The position numbers were made by a program, and so were the translations under genes. A DNA stretch of 64,000 nucleotides. Source: Calliopsis andreniformis (Eukaryota > Arthropoda > Insecta > Hymenoptera > Andrenidae). Positions 52,931 to 63,662 of the stretch are shown here, one piece after another. Location: the NCBI RefSeq assembly GCF_051401765.1, contig NC_135067.1, positions 21,385,501-21,449,500 on the forward strand. The letters run 5' to 3'. The notes below the pieces were generated by a model, which saw only the letters and a program-made list of their open reading frames with translations, did not search any database and had not been told where the DNA came from. How positions within the stretch are numbered: position 1 is the stretch's first letter; each line of letters starts with the position of its first letter.

Positions 52931-53047
52931 ATGGCCCACTTGGCCAATGTCCAATTCCTGTTCCGTCTAGCCTATGGCTTGACCCTGAGCCATCTAACCC
53001 ATGGTTCAACCCTGAGTCACCTAGTCTATACCCAGCTCATCCACTGA
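52931..53047 (+). CDS. Small open frame with 9-residue tandem repeat
   Basis: ATG at 52931 opens 38 codons ending in TGA. Two 27-bp units (52967-52993 and 52994-53020) and a partial third encode L-A-Y-G-L-T-L-S-H, L-T-H-G-S-T-L-S-H and L-V-Y-T-Q-L-I-H. The unit length keeps the frame. It may be a chance frame over a DNA minisatellite, since no promoter or transcript evidence is visible. Third-position versus other differences between units are too few to judge selection. Confidence 0.15.
   Translation: MAHLANVQFLFRLAYGLTLSHLTHGSTLSHLVYTQLIH
52967..53040. repeat. 27-bp imperfect tandem repeat, about 2.7 copies
   Basis: Units start CTAGCCTATGG, CTAACCCATGG and CTAGTCTATAC and share the core ACCCTGAG in the first two copies. 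The divergence between copies suggests an old expansion. Confidence 0.7.
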
Positions 53048-53180
53048 TTAGTTCCAATCTCTAATTAGCTCATTTTTCATTTTTAAGTATATCAAATATT
53101 CCAATCTTATTTCCATACTTCCAGTTTACATTACACCCTTGTTAAACTACAAATAGTTCTAGTCAAGTTTTTAGACTTAC

Positions 53181-53280
53181 CTCTTTTCCTCTCTATCTTC
53201 TTGAATAACTGATTGGAAGAGCTTTTTCTTCTTATTTGCTTTAATTCGTTGTTGTTAAGTCCATAGTCTGAATTACGCAT
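53181..53280 (-). CDS. Candidate first coding exon of a divergent gene
   Basis: A minus-strand ATG at 53280 begins a 33-codon frame (M-R-N-S-D-Y-G-L-N-N-N-E-L-K-Q-I, then Lys/Arg-rich) plus one base. It stops exactly at the strong donor AGAG|GTAAGTCT. An in-frame TGA lies three codons before the ATG. The frame points away from Tdp1, whose start is 484 bp to the right, so the two could share a bidirectional promoter. I could not find a convincing phase-1 partner exon on the minus strand below 53 kb. Confidence 0.3.
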
Positions 53281-53281
53281 C

Positions 53282-53763
53282 TTATTTCTTCAATACATTT
53301 TGCAGAAACTCCAATTACTCCCGCGCTGATTTTGGTTATCCAGCCGCCATTGCACTGCAAATGTTGTAAGTGCAAGAATGCGAAAATATATCATGTTTTT
53401 TTATTACGATACATCGTATAATAGCAAATAGTTATGCCACCCTGATACATACCTACTTGGATGAACCGGATTTACGTTCAGTCACTAAATTTAACACTAA
53501 TTTTCATTTTGTTCAGATCTTTTTGTCGTGCGATTTCAAGAGACGCGATCACTGTAAGACTTTGGCGGAAAGTGGTTTCAATTTGAATTGTAGCGACACT
53601 AGATTAACTGCAACGCCATCTATCATCCTTTCTGGTAACTTTAAATCATAACAATAAAGTAGATCCAGGTTAAATTTTGACTGTAAGACGCATAATTTAA
53701 CGCGTAATTACGAAAGTTATTTCCATTCAGTTAATCGTTTTATAAAATAAAAAGTACTACGGA
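53282..53763. promoter_or_regulatory. Presumed Tdp1 upstream/promoter region
   Basis: About 480 bp of AT-rich sequence between the divergent candidate exon and the Tdp1 start codon. A transcription start for Tdp1 should fall here or within the 5' untranslated leader. A plus-strand frame at 53370-53651 overlaps it but resembles no known protein. No core promoter motif could be fixed by eye. Confidence 0.35.
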
Positions 53764-56307
53764 ATGGCAGCAAGTTCTTCCAGCAATGGTAAGAGAGTTT
53801 CAGTTCGTTTTAAGGTTAAGTAAGAATCTCGTCCGATACAGACAGATGCATTATTTAGTGCGAATTTCAGTTAAAAAGAAATGCCCTTACATGGAAAAAT
53901 GTTATCGCAAGAATCCAATTCATTTCAACGAGATGTCACATCCACACTGTGAGTAATAACTTTTTTATTTTTGTTCAATCTTCCATATTGTTGGATGAGC
54001 ATATGTTTTTCATTAATGAATGATTTATTTGTGATTTCAGTGGAGAAAATTTTGATGAACCAGTTGGAAGGAAAGATACAAGTACCTGATGATCTTGATT
54101 TTGAATGTTCCGATCCAATACTTTTAATGGATCAGTTAAAGATTTTACAAATGTTGCTAAGGAAAGAGAAGAATAAGAACGGAACGAATTTACCTACTTC
54201 ATCTAAAGAGCCAAGTTCAAAAGCTAGTACTAGTACCCCTAATAAAAATAATAGTACTGCGCAAAGCTTAAAGGATAAAGTAGAAAGACACAAACAAACA
54301 GTGAATCAAAGGCGAGAAAATAAATTGAAAGAAATGGATAATACAGCAGGAGCGTTGTTTAAATCTTCTACTAGCAATAGTAACACCAATTTGGACAATA
54401 GTAAAATTTGTACGATGAGGGAAGAACTTAGTAATATTAAAATTGCTATGGAAAACACGGAGGAAGAAAATTCGTCACAAAAAAAAAAGAGAAGTAACAA
54501 TAATGTTACTGACGATCAAAATGGAAAGAAGAAATCGAAGCTAAATTATGATAACCATGATGACGATATTCAAGAAATTAGCCAAGCTTCAAATAGTAGT
54601 AGCCAAGAGAGTAGTCAAAGTTCTAGTTCTTCGAAAGAAAAGTCTATGTTTGAAGTTTTTCAATCTTGTACTTCCGCAAAATCAAGAGACGAAGTCAGAC
54701 AGAGAGCTATCAAGATAATGAAACAACAAGGATTAGAACTTTCTGTAGTCGAACCAGGAAATTTTGCTTTAAAATATGCTCTTTCTGCTCCGTATCATCT
54801 ATTTTATTCAAGAATACAGAAGTCAAAGGCAACGTATGACCAACAATTCTCTATAACGTTTCCTGAAATCCTAGACATAAGTCTTGGAGAAATTGTGTCT
54901 AGCTTACAAATTAATTTTATGGTGGATGTTGGATGGTTATGTTTACAATACTTGCTGGCTGGCCAGCGCACAGATATGTTAATTTTATATGGAGAACGAG
55001 TAGATGAAGAAAAAGTGGGTTTACAAATCGCGATGATACCTGTACAAATGCCAACAAAATTTGGTTGTCATCATACTAAAATCATGATCTTAAAATACAA
55101 AGATGATGGCATTCGAGTTGTCGTGTCCACCGCGAACTTGTACTCAGACGACTGGGAGAATAGAACGCAAGGGTCTGTGAAATAATCTTAAAAGTCTTTT
55201 TCTGTTTGCTCGTTTCGAAGGAAAAACTTTAACGGATAAACAATTGGTTCCATTTTGTCCTGATCAGACTTTGGATATCGCCGCATCTTCCGCCGCTACC
55301 AGAATCTGCAAATACCAGCGACGGAGAATCGCCTACAGGTTTTAAGAAGGATCTGGAGCGTTACTTGCTCAAGTATAGACAGCCAGCTTTAACAGAATGG
55401 ATCGCTGCTGTTCGAAGAGCGGACTTTTCATCCGTAAATGTATTCTTCCTGTCTTCGGTCCCTGGAAGTCACAAAGGCGTCGAGTATGACTTTTGGGGTC
55501 ACAGGAAACTAGCTTCTGTTCTTTCTAAACACGCCACGTTACCTCCAGACGCGCCTCAGTGGCCAATCGTCGCTCAGAGCTCTAGTATCGGCAGTTTAGG
55601 TCCAAATTATGAAAGTTGGCTTTTAAAAGAAATAGTACCTTCGATGACGAGGGAGACGGCAAAAGGTTTGAAGAGCCATCCGAATTTCCAATTCATTTAT
55701 CCTTCTATAAATAATTATAAGCAAAGCTTCGACTGTCGAGTCGGAAGTTGCTGTTTGCCTTACAGTCTTCAAACACATTCCAAGCAAGAATGGATAGAAT
55801 CTTATTTATAGTAAGCTTTTAGCTTATCTTCATATACATTGTACTACTGTTTAATAATCTTTAGACATTGATCTTTTCAAATACTTAATGACCTTCACAG
55901 CCAGTGGAAGGCTACGCACACCGCGAGAGATCAAGCAATGCCTCACATTAAATCTTACACGAGATTCTCCCCTGATTTCAAGAAAATCCCTTGGTTCGTA
56001 CTTACCAGTGCTAATTTGAGTAAAGCCGCATGGGGAACAGTGAGGAACTCGCATTATATAATGAGCTATGAAGCAGGGGTTATATTTATCCCGAAGTTTA
56101 TCGTAAGTTAAAATCTTTCGTTTTTTATGTTAACTGGACAAACAATTTTAAAGATGAATTTTTTTGCAGACTGGATCAACGACGTTCCCTATTCAAGAGG
56201 AGGAGGAGGGAACACCTGTCTTTCCAATTCCATATGACAGACCTCTATTGAGATACGAATCGGGAGACAAGCCATTCGTTACGGAGTTCTTTTACGGCCG
56301 CGAATAA
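53764..56307 (+). CDS. Tdp1: Tyrosyl-DNA phosphodiesterase 1 with N-terminal PBZ finger
   Basis: Six exons (53764-53788, 53871-53948, 54041-55172, 55268-55810, 55901-56102, 56170-56307) join to a 705-residue frame ending in TAA. The enzyme hydrolyses the phosphotyrosyl bond linking stalled topoisomerase I to DNA 3' ends and acts in the nucleus in single-strand break repair. It belongs to the phospholipase D superfamily. The first catalytic motif is H379-x-K381 within GCHHTK, followed by STANL; the second is H608-x-K610 within MPHIK, followed by [11 protein letters not shown] with N631. Residues 13-32 form a PBZ zinc finger. About residues 80-236 are Ser/Asn/Lys-rich and probably disordered, which explains the extra length over the roughly 600-residue human protein. 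Introns are 67-95 bp. The third donor is weak (GG|GTCTGT), but removing that intron restores the conserved QGLW-SP-LPPLP stretch. Confidence 0.95.
53871..53948 (+). other. Tdp1: PBZ (APLF-type) zinc-finger exon of Tdp1
   Basis: This 78-nt exon is in phase 1 at both ends and encodes a complete finger: C13-x5-C19-Y-R-K-N-P-x-H26-x5-H32-P. That matches the PBZ consensus (Cys-x5-Cys-x6-His-x5-His with the CYR..NP.H core) known from APLF and CHFR, where it binds poly(ADP-ribose). Acceptor GAATTTCAG and donor CACT|GTGAGTAA are good. A single symmetric-phase exon carrying one domain is easily gained or skipped. Confidence 0.85.
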
Positions 56308-56399
56308 ACGATTGATATTTGTAAATCATAAAAACTTATATTTAAAAATATCATATATTTTGAAAACTATTAAGCAGTGGTGTATGAGTGAATTTTTTA

Positions 56400-56405
56400 A
56401 ATAAA
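56400..56405 (+). promoter_or_regulatory. Poly(A) signal AATAAA after Tdp1
   Basis: AATAAA occurs 93 bp downstream of the Tdp1 stop codon, in AT-rich 3' sequence. Another AATAAA overlaps the stop codon itself but is too close to be the likely signal. Confidence 0.55.
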
Positions 56406-56419
56406 CTTTTACAATACTT

Positions 56420-57720
56420 GAATCAATTTCGTTTTATACCATCATCAATCATTTAATCTAATAATAGCGAATTGCAATGTGGGTATGTTTGTAAAGCCAA
56501 TAGAATCTTTATGAGGCCAGAAACTTCTAGGTCGTGCGTGACTTCTCCCTGGATTCGTTCCTATGTCGATTTCGTGGTCGTCCATTCGCGGGTCACGCGT
56601 TTTCCATAAAACATCAGCAGGAAAGTGTTTCCTGCACATCACCTTTCCGTTTGGTGCATGCCTCGCCTTCAAACAGCGTTTAACCAAGCACTGCTTGTTC
56701 TTCCTTTATGTAGTAATTACACATGATGTACGCACCTTTCGCAAGGTGAGTCACGGGCAAACCAGATCATCGACTTATGACCACCTCTGAGACAAGAGTG
56801 CGTGAAGGAGGAGTTGAAGCTATTAATCCTTGAGATTTTAAAATGTCATGCTGTTGACATGAAAAATTGCACGTTTTACAAGTTCATACATTTTTTGAGG
56901 ATATTTTTAAAATTTTAATGTCATTCTAAAAACTTCGGATATATTGACTTAAGATATATTGAAATGCTTACTGTGATTTATTCCATGATATTGCTTCAAC
57001 AAAGTAACTGTGCTTTTTGTAAATATTTTTTCATAAAATTGCCATAAAAATGAAGCGTTAGACAGATAGGAGGCTGTACTAGTTCTCTATATTACTTACA
57101 GATTTTCTTATCTATGAGTTTCCTTGCAAAAAATTATATAATAAAGCAAACATTGCTTTCAGTTAGTAAACAGACGGCTTTCCGGGAACTATTTCATGTG
57201 ATGATTTGTAAGATAGTATAGGTAGAATGTAGTATATTTGTTTATATCGGCATTACAGTGCAATTTTTTTCAAAATTCTGCGAAGCGGTAAGAAAGAAAA
57301 ATAAAGGTTTTTTAATTTTGACATTACAATAGATTATGGTGATCGATGAGTTAATAATCCAACAGTAAAAACTCCATTATGATCCCATGATATTAAAGTA
57401 AGGCGTTATTAATAGGTATTGAAGAACCTAGATGCCAACTTTTTATAAATAGTCTATATAATATCCTAATGAATATGTGTGACAGTATATTGTACATATC
57501 GCTGATTTTACGGATCAACGAGCAAAAAATGCAAAGGACAGGGGGTAAGTTTTCGTAAGTTTTTCTTACGCAGCGTCTATTGCTGCACCTAGGACAAGAA
57601 TCGCCGCAAAATATTTAAATAAATGCTAATTTTCTGACAATTTTGACACCATCATTCATCTTAATTAATTCTGTACTAATCAAGAAACATCTATGCATCG
57701 TTAACTTACTTTTTTTATCA
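56420..57720. other. Intergenic stretch between Tdp1 and THEM6-like gene
   Basis: AT-rich sequence with only short, unconvincing frames on either strand. It includes a perfect small hairpin at 57554-57570 (CGTAAG, T5 loop, CTTACG). No coding exon was found. Confidence 0.5.
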
Positions 57721-57739
57721 ATTTAGTGATGCTGACTTT

Positions 57740-58400
57740 AAATGGTCAGGATAAATCGCCGCCGCCTACAAACAATAGTAGAATTTGGTTTTCCATTAAG
57801 AAAGCCGCCAAGGATTCTGACGTCAACGCGCGACGAGACGTCACCTCCCACTAGGAACCGACTTCACAATCGGATGTCCTCGGCGCAGATGCGACTTCTG
57901 AAAAGGGACGTCCCGGCGCCCGTTGACGCTGTCGGCGACGTCGAACCCGGAGGAAGACGTCGATCAGCAGTTCGTGAGATGTCGTCGACACGAACGGACA
58001 CCTCATAGGTTTGCTCGTCGTTGCGCGTACCGTGTGTGCGAACGAGTGGGTGTTTTGTCAAAGTATGTTCAGATGCGTGCTCTGATCAGTCACTGCAGAG
58101 CTCGTGCATCCTCGGCTTGTACGCCTGACAGATTGCTGGCGGTGCATCCATCGATCTGCAAGCTGCCTCCATTGAGAGCTTAAAGAGCGATGGGGGAACG
58201 ATAAGGATCCCAGCAGAGATTAGTTCGCCATCGTCGGTGAAGCATCTTTAGACCAAGAAAGAGCATCGTAGTGCCGCATTGCGATCCTTGGGAAACGCTC
58301 TCCAAGTGTTTCTACTCAAAAGAACTGAGAGCGTGTCTCGTTTGACAATTCTGGAACATCCCGAAAGGGAAAGTATCGAAAGTAGGTTTGCCCGAAATTT
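57740..58400 (+). promoter_or_regulatory. GC/CpG-rich block, candidate promoter and leader of THEM6-like gene
   Basis: This block is far richer in CpG than its flanks and lies upstream of the first THEM6-like gene. A plausible leader exon could end at TCAAA|GTATGT (58062) and splice to a strong acceptor, TTTTTTCCTAATATTTCAG, at 58726, giving a leader exon of 58727-59183 that contains the start codon. The 88-codon frame at 57742-58008 is Arg-rich and unrecognised, probably a by-product of base composition. Confidence 0.35.
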
Positions 58401-59026
58401 TCTATCGAATCATTCTTTCCCCTGATGTATCGCGGTGGTGTTGTTGACTGATCTCATTTCCTTCCTCTAGAATAATCACTGGCCATTGTAATAATTAAGA
58501 AATATTTGTACTATATTATATAGGAGATGAGCAAAATATTTTGTCTTGATTACCATAACATTATTATTCCATCGTTTTCAGGATCGTTTAACATGCATTG
58601 CATAATTAATGCATTAAACACATGATCTGAGTAAGCGATATCAGTAAAAAACATGAAAATACGTAAAATCACGTCTCTTAATGATGTTTATCTAAAGTTT
58701 TTTAATATTTTTTCCTAATATTTCAGGTTCGAGGTACACTTCCCATAGAGTAAGACGTCATACTATATGTATAATTGGACATGAGTCGACGTCGTGTAAG
58801 ATGAATTTATTAATCGGACAAAAGTGCATCGGGTAATCCTTGGTCATGCTAGTCGAACAACACAATCTTTTATTGGCGAGAAGCGAGCCAGAAACTGCCG
58901 TCAGTCTCAACCACGAATCGATAAAGTGGAGCGTGGCTTCCCGACGGTGGAGAAGTTCCAAAGCCTGACCACGCGGGACTCCTTCCTAATTTAATTTGGG
59001 AGTGAAGAAAAAAGGACCTCGTCAGG

Positions 59027-61624
59027 ATGATAACCTGCTGGGTGTTAACCGGCATCTTCGGCACCATCGTGCTGCTCTACAGCCTAATAGAGGTCCACTA
59101 CTTCCTGCGCATGTGCTTCACCGTTTTCTTCGCGCGTTTCTGCAAGAAACGGGCCCACATCCTCGACGAGACCACCGTCTATGGTATGTTGGAAATTACG
59201 AAGTCTACCCTTGAGCGAAGCGCCGACAATCTTGCGCTGTGTGATAGATCGTTATCCAATGATGCATATTTTTGTTTTCTGAGTCAACGTGTTGCGAATA
59301 CCAGTATCGAAGGATTATCGATACTGTGTAAGAGATATGGTATTCGAGAGCATAAAGATTCCATGAAAATGCTCTTCATGCCTGTTTCGCCGCTACGTAA
59401 GTCCAGAATCCTTACAATTCACCGACTTATCTCGGCCCCACAAACCTTGACCTACCATGCGCGAATCAGTTGGCCAGCCGCTCGTGTCGCAAATCCGTGT
59501 GCGAGTATTGATTCTACGATATACACCACGGTGCGGTTGAATTCTGGAAAACTGGACCAACCAGCCGTGACGTAAACAGCGTAAATCTTTTAGCGTTCCT
59601 CGTGTTTCTAGTAACTCGTTGGCTCTCCTACGAGAACACCTGATCTTTGGGAACGTCCAATGAATAGGATATAAATCTTTGTCAGGCTGTGTCACGCAAT
59701 TCCATCTGAGAATAATAAATCGCCCAGACACTTAGCATGTTCCTGAATATTCCGATAAATGCTAATCTTTTATTTATCAGACCTAGGAATAATCGAGGAA
59801 ACTGTGCAGTCGCATAGGTTCCTTCTCGCGCATTTCGTGTTCTCTTCGCGAAGCTTCCGCTTCGTTTCGGGTTGTGTTAACTAGAGTGCCCAACATCGAT
59901 CTGTCGCTGCAGAAACGCTACGCGGTAGCACGTGGTTACGTGATCATTAGTCTGAATTCACGCGTCCTTAATTCTCTTAACTCTGTTTGAAAACACTGTT
60001 CGCATCTATGAGACATTTTTTCTCGATCACGCTCAGTGATTGCACATTGCGCGATGGAAACTAGGCACTGAAGCGACATTGTGAACCTGAGGAAATCCCG
60101 GGAATAGGATTGCCTGGCCTTCGGTCATTTCTGTCTAATTCACAGTTTCAGTCCTTGAAACAAAATTATAATGTTAAACACGAATCACCTGCGTTTGTCT
60201 AATTTCATACGTATTTACCATTCTACTAATATTTGACTTTCTTAGGTATCTGCGCTACCACGGACGTGGACACGCTTCTCTATCACATGAACAACGCGAG
60301 ATACCTTCGCGAAGTGGACTTTGCTAGAGCAGACTTCTACGAAAGGACAAGCCTCTATCGTGAAATCTGCTCCCAAGGGTCAGGCGTGGTGCAGGGTGCA
60401 GCAACTATCCGATATCGGCGATTTCTCAAGCCTTTATCTATCTTTAAAATAACGACCAAGGTGCGTGGAAGAACAATCGTACAATTGCCAACATTTATCT
60501 GCGATAACTTTTCAGTATAATGATAACATACTTTCCCTTTCGGTCATCAAACCATGAAACCAGCTAATAAAGATAAAATGAACGAAACATTTGACTCTTG
60601 CTGTGCAAATTGAACAGGCAATGATCAGTTTTCTTGTTTCGTTTATAGCGTTTTCGAGGTTGCTTCTGTGGCGCGACAAATAGCGTTAATCAGCCACTAG
60701 AATTTTGTATGCATTCGGCGGCCGCGTGACGCACTGCGTTGAAAACATATTCTATTCTTCTCGTTATCAATTTTTATCGCGTTACACACGGAATACAAAT
60801 GTCAATTGCTTAAATGAATTTGCTAAAAATGTAATTTTTTCGCTGCCCCGCAGATCATATACTGGGACGAGAAGTCCGTGTTCATGGAACACCGTTTCAT
60901 CACTCCTAGTGACGGGTTCATCAGAGCCATAGCGATTTGCAGGCAAAGACTTTTAGACTGCAGTGCCGAGGCCGTAATTGGTTCCCTCCTGGAACGAGGT
61001 GTGAAGCAGAATGGTAGCGTAGACGCAGGTGTAACACAGGTAAGGTATTCAACACTATATTCACGTACATCATGTATAGAAACAGGTCTGTAATAAATCT
61101 TCCTTATTCTGTCCGTGACTTTGATTTTGAAGAAATACAAATCTATAAAAATCTTATGAATTATGCATGTACTATACGTGCTAACAGTATCTATCTTTAT
61201 AGATACTACATCGCAATATTGGAACTTCTTACACGCGTTGTTTAAAAATTTTTTAACTTTTATTGCAATTTGATTAGCTAGAATTAAGTCCATATATTAA
61301 GGCTTCATTATCTCATGACAAAAAATTATTCCACAGTTTTTACTTACTTCTGCACACGAATCTGCAAACTGTTGTCCCATTTTTTACCACTCACAATTTT
61401 GATCTCATCTTTGGTTAAAATGACTAGCATGTTTGGGAAGTACGCTGAAGGTTGCCAATCATTGCTTCCTCTTACGTGACATTCGTATAAACTAATTGAA
61501 ATTCGTATTGCAGATACCTCACGTGAGGCCAGAGATGCCACCGGAAGTGGCCAAGTGGCAAGAGAGCAACGAGATTTCTTCGGCGCATCTTAGGCAGATC
61601 AAGCCAGCGACGGTGAATTACTGA
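59027..61624 (+). CDS. THEM6: THEM6-like membrane-anchored thioesterase-superfamily protein
   Basis: Four exons (59027-59183, 60246-60460, 60854-61039, 61514-61624) join in phase to 222 residues and TGA. Residues about 4-28 are a hydrophobic anchor. From residue 53 on is a single hot-dog domain with the family signature L-Y-H-M-N-N-A-R-Y-L-R-E-V-D-F-A-R (from residue 64) and the later W-D-E-K-S-V-F-M-E-H-R-F and DGF-x-R-A. This closely matches vertebrate THEM6 and the insect orthologs, which are about 200-220 residues long. THEM6 proteins are membrane-associated and linked to lipid homeostasis at the endoplasmic reticulum; catalytic activity is poorly established. Splice sites are GT-AG, including TATG|GTATGT and CCCCGCAG. 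The ATG chosen is the first in frame before the anchor. A paralog follows 1.9 kb downstream. Confidence 0.93.
59184..60245 (+). other. First coding intron of THEM6-like gene 1
   Basis: A 1062-bp intron, the longest within this gene, running from GTATGT to TTGACTTTCTTAG. Nothing coding was found in it: the frame that runs on past the exon into the intron on the plus strand is simple read-through. Confidence 0.85.
61040..61513 (+). other. Third intron of THEM6-like gene 1
   Basis: A 474-bp AT-rich phase-0 intron between CACAG|GTAAGG and GTATTGCAG. No other feature seen. Confidence 0.85.
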
Positions 61625-62854
61625 CAAACGGAGGACACGGCGTCCACTGCAAATGGCGCCGTTTCTACTTCCGTCTATGCGACCACGGCTGTGTAAAATT
61701 GAGTGTCTAATTGATTTTAAAACGGTGGTGGCTATAAAATTGCTTCTACTATCACTTATTGCTTGGACATTTCACAAGATGGATCAAAGGCAATTTCTTG
61801 AGATGGTGATGCAGAGGCGGTTGTCCTTAAAGCTTTCATTGATTACAAGCTCGATTGTTCATCTGAAGATTGATTGAAACATTATCGATAACAGGACATC
61901 AAAGAAAGTACCTTCTGGTCGATGGGAAACAAAACAATATAGAGTATAAGGGAGAGATAGAAGTGAAACTATTTTGATAGAGAATGATGTATGCATAATT
62001 TCCAGCTATGGTATTATTTTTTCATCCCTCGGATGATGCGTCGATGAAATATTCTACGATAAACTGTTAGGCAACCGTAGAACGGAGTGCCAGACCGACG
62101 TCGAATGAGATCGCACGGAGATTGGCAAATCTACTTCCATGGAGCTTCCGAAGCTTGAACAAAAGTCGCGCGTTTGTTGAACATTCTTGGTTGAAAGTAA
62201 CCACGACGTGTTATTTACATTTTTTATTATACACACACGACTGTGGCGTCGGTAACGATTCTCGTGGGAAAGATATGTAACTTTACAAAGGTGTTATGTT
62301 GCATCTCGCGACAGAGATGAAACATTCTATTTACAAATGCGTTAGACATCGGGTATTTATATTTCTATAATGCACAGCATGTGCCTTTCGTATGAATCGT
62401 GATGGATCGTCGCATTCCTGCGATTATTTATCGAGTGCTGGGTGTGTGACACTATGGACGAGTGGTTGCCGTGCTTAATATGCATCCACTTCCCGCCGTT
62501 TTTGAGCTAGATTTTTTTATTACGGTTTTTAACAATAGCATGTCTGTCGATGGACAATCAAATCTTGGTGACGCTTGCGATTGACTCTTCGAATTCTGTA
62601 CAGGTTTCGTCACCGACGCCATTCGTATGATTGGTAAACTGTACTCCACTGAATTTCGAATTAAATTGGTATCGTAGTTCCATGATTAATTAGCCGATGA
62701 TATAGGAAATCTTAACAAATGTAGCATCGTGCACATACATACCGTGGAGACATTACTTATACATGTAGATAATAACGATGTCACCTTGTCAAATAATATG
62801 GTGTTAATGATCATGTCGCTGAAAATGCAGCTGTCCAAAAAAAAGAAAAATAAA
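61625..62854 (+). other. Probable long 3' untranslated region of THEM6-like gene 1
   Basis: No conserved frame follows the stop codon. The first clear AATAAA on the plus strand with a long A-rich lead-in is at 62849-62854, giving a possible 1.2-kb 3' UTR. Earlier cleavage at a variant signal is equally possible. Confidence 0.35.
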
Positions 62855-63508
62855 TACTGTTTAGATGGCTAATTTATATAACTTCTTCCACATTCATTTG
62901 CATCGACCAATTATAAGGAATCCTTCAGATCAATAGACTTTTGCGCGTCACGTAATACATATATAATAATTGTTTGAATATTGCATGCAAAGTTCACGAC
63001 ACTATACGCACGTTAAATGCGCCTCAAATGATAATATAATACAGTTCACAACAGCATCAATAGTTTAGGATGTATTTACCAAAAATTGCTATCGACTAAC
63101 TAAAATAGTTTTTAAAGCAACGTCTAAAGAATTTCACGAAAGTAGGACTTGCAAATTGTATAGAGAAGAAGTAGCACCATAGAGATCATGCATACGATTA
63201 GTGTTAATTAAAATTATCCATTCATACCTTAAATATATTTTAAAAGGAAGTCGCATTATTGACAGAGCGACCTAAGACTTTGACCGCATCAAACGCTTAT
63301 TAAAATAGCGGGCAAATAAGGTTGGGCTGGATACATCGAAACTTCATAGAATAAGGAACCGGTCTATAGCAAGAAGCGACCTCGCTGTTTGGAATTTCAC
63401 GCTGGTCGCAGGCAGTCTTCCTCAGTCTGTGGCTGCGCGAACATCGAACGCTACTTGGCCTCGTTCCAACTTCTCGCCACATCATCTGATTTCCACGGTA
63501 AAAAGAAA
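62855..63508 (+). promoter_or_regulatory. Intergenic region and likely 5' region of THEM6-like gene 2
   Basis: AT-rich to about 63240, then a GC-richer segment just before the second THEM6-like start codon. The frame is open for 40 codons before that ATG, but those residues do not resemble THEM6 and are taken as leader. No splice acceptor is apparent. Confidence 0.35.
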
Positions 63509-63662
63509 ATGGTGTGCGTCTTTCTATTTTCTGCGTTGGTACTTGTGCTGCTACTGTACATCTTCTTCGATGTCAACTACTTCCTTCGAATCATAACAAC
63601 AATAGCCTTAGGCAGGATATTTGGGAAGAAGAAGAATATTTTCGATACTGCGACTATCTATG
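63509..63662 (+). CDS. THEM6: Second THEM6-like gene, first exon (continues beyond window)
   Basis: ATG at 63509 opens 51 codons plus one base: M-V-C-V-F-L-F-S-A-L-V-L-V-L-L-L-Y-I-F-F, then D-V-N-Y-F-L-R and G-K-K-K-N-I-F-D-T-A-T-I-Y-G. The exon ends at TATG|GTAATG, the same phase and residues as exon 1 of the upstream paralog (V-H-Y-F-L-R, ETTVYG). Only the membrane anchor and linker are inside the window, so the hot-dog domain is inferred from the duplication. The upstream ATG at 63389 would add 40 residues unlike the family, so the internal ATG before the hydrophobic segment is preferred. Confidence 0.82.

Noticed and set aside
54306..54500. Minus-strand Leu-rich frame inside Tdp1 exon 3
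   Set aside because: It is the antisense shadow of the Asn/Ser/Lys-rich disordered region of Tdp1.
63389..63508. Upstream ATG extending the second THEM6-like protein by 40 residues
   Set aside because: The extension is polar and Cys/Arg-rich and has no counterpart in the first copy, which starts directly at the membrane anchor.
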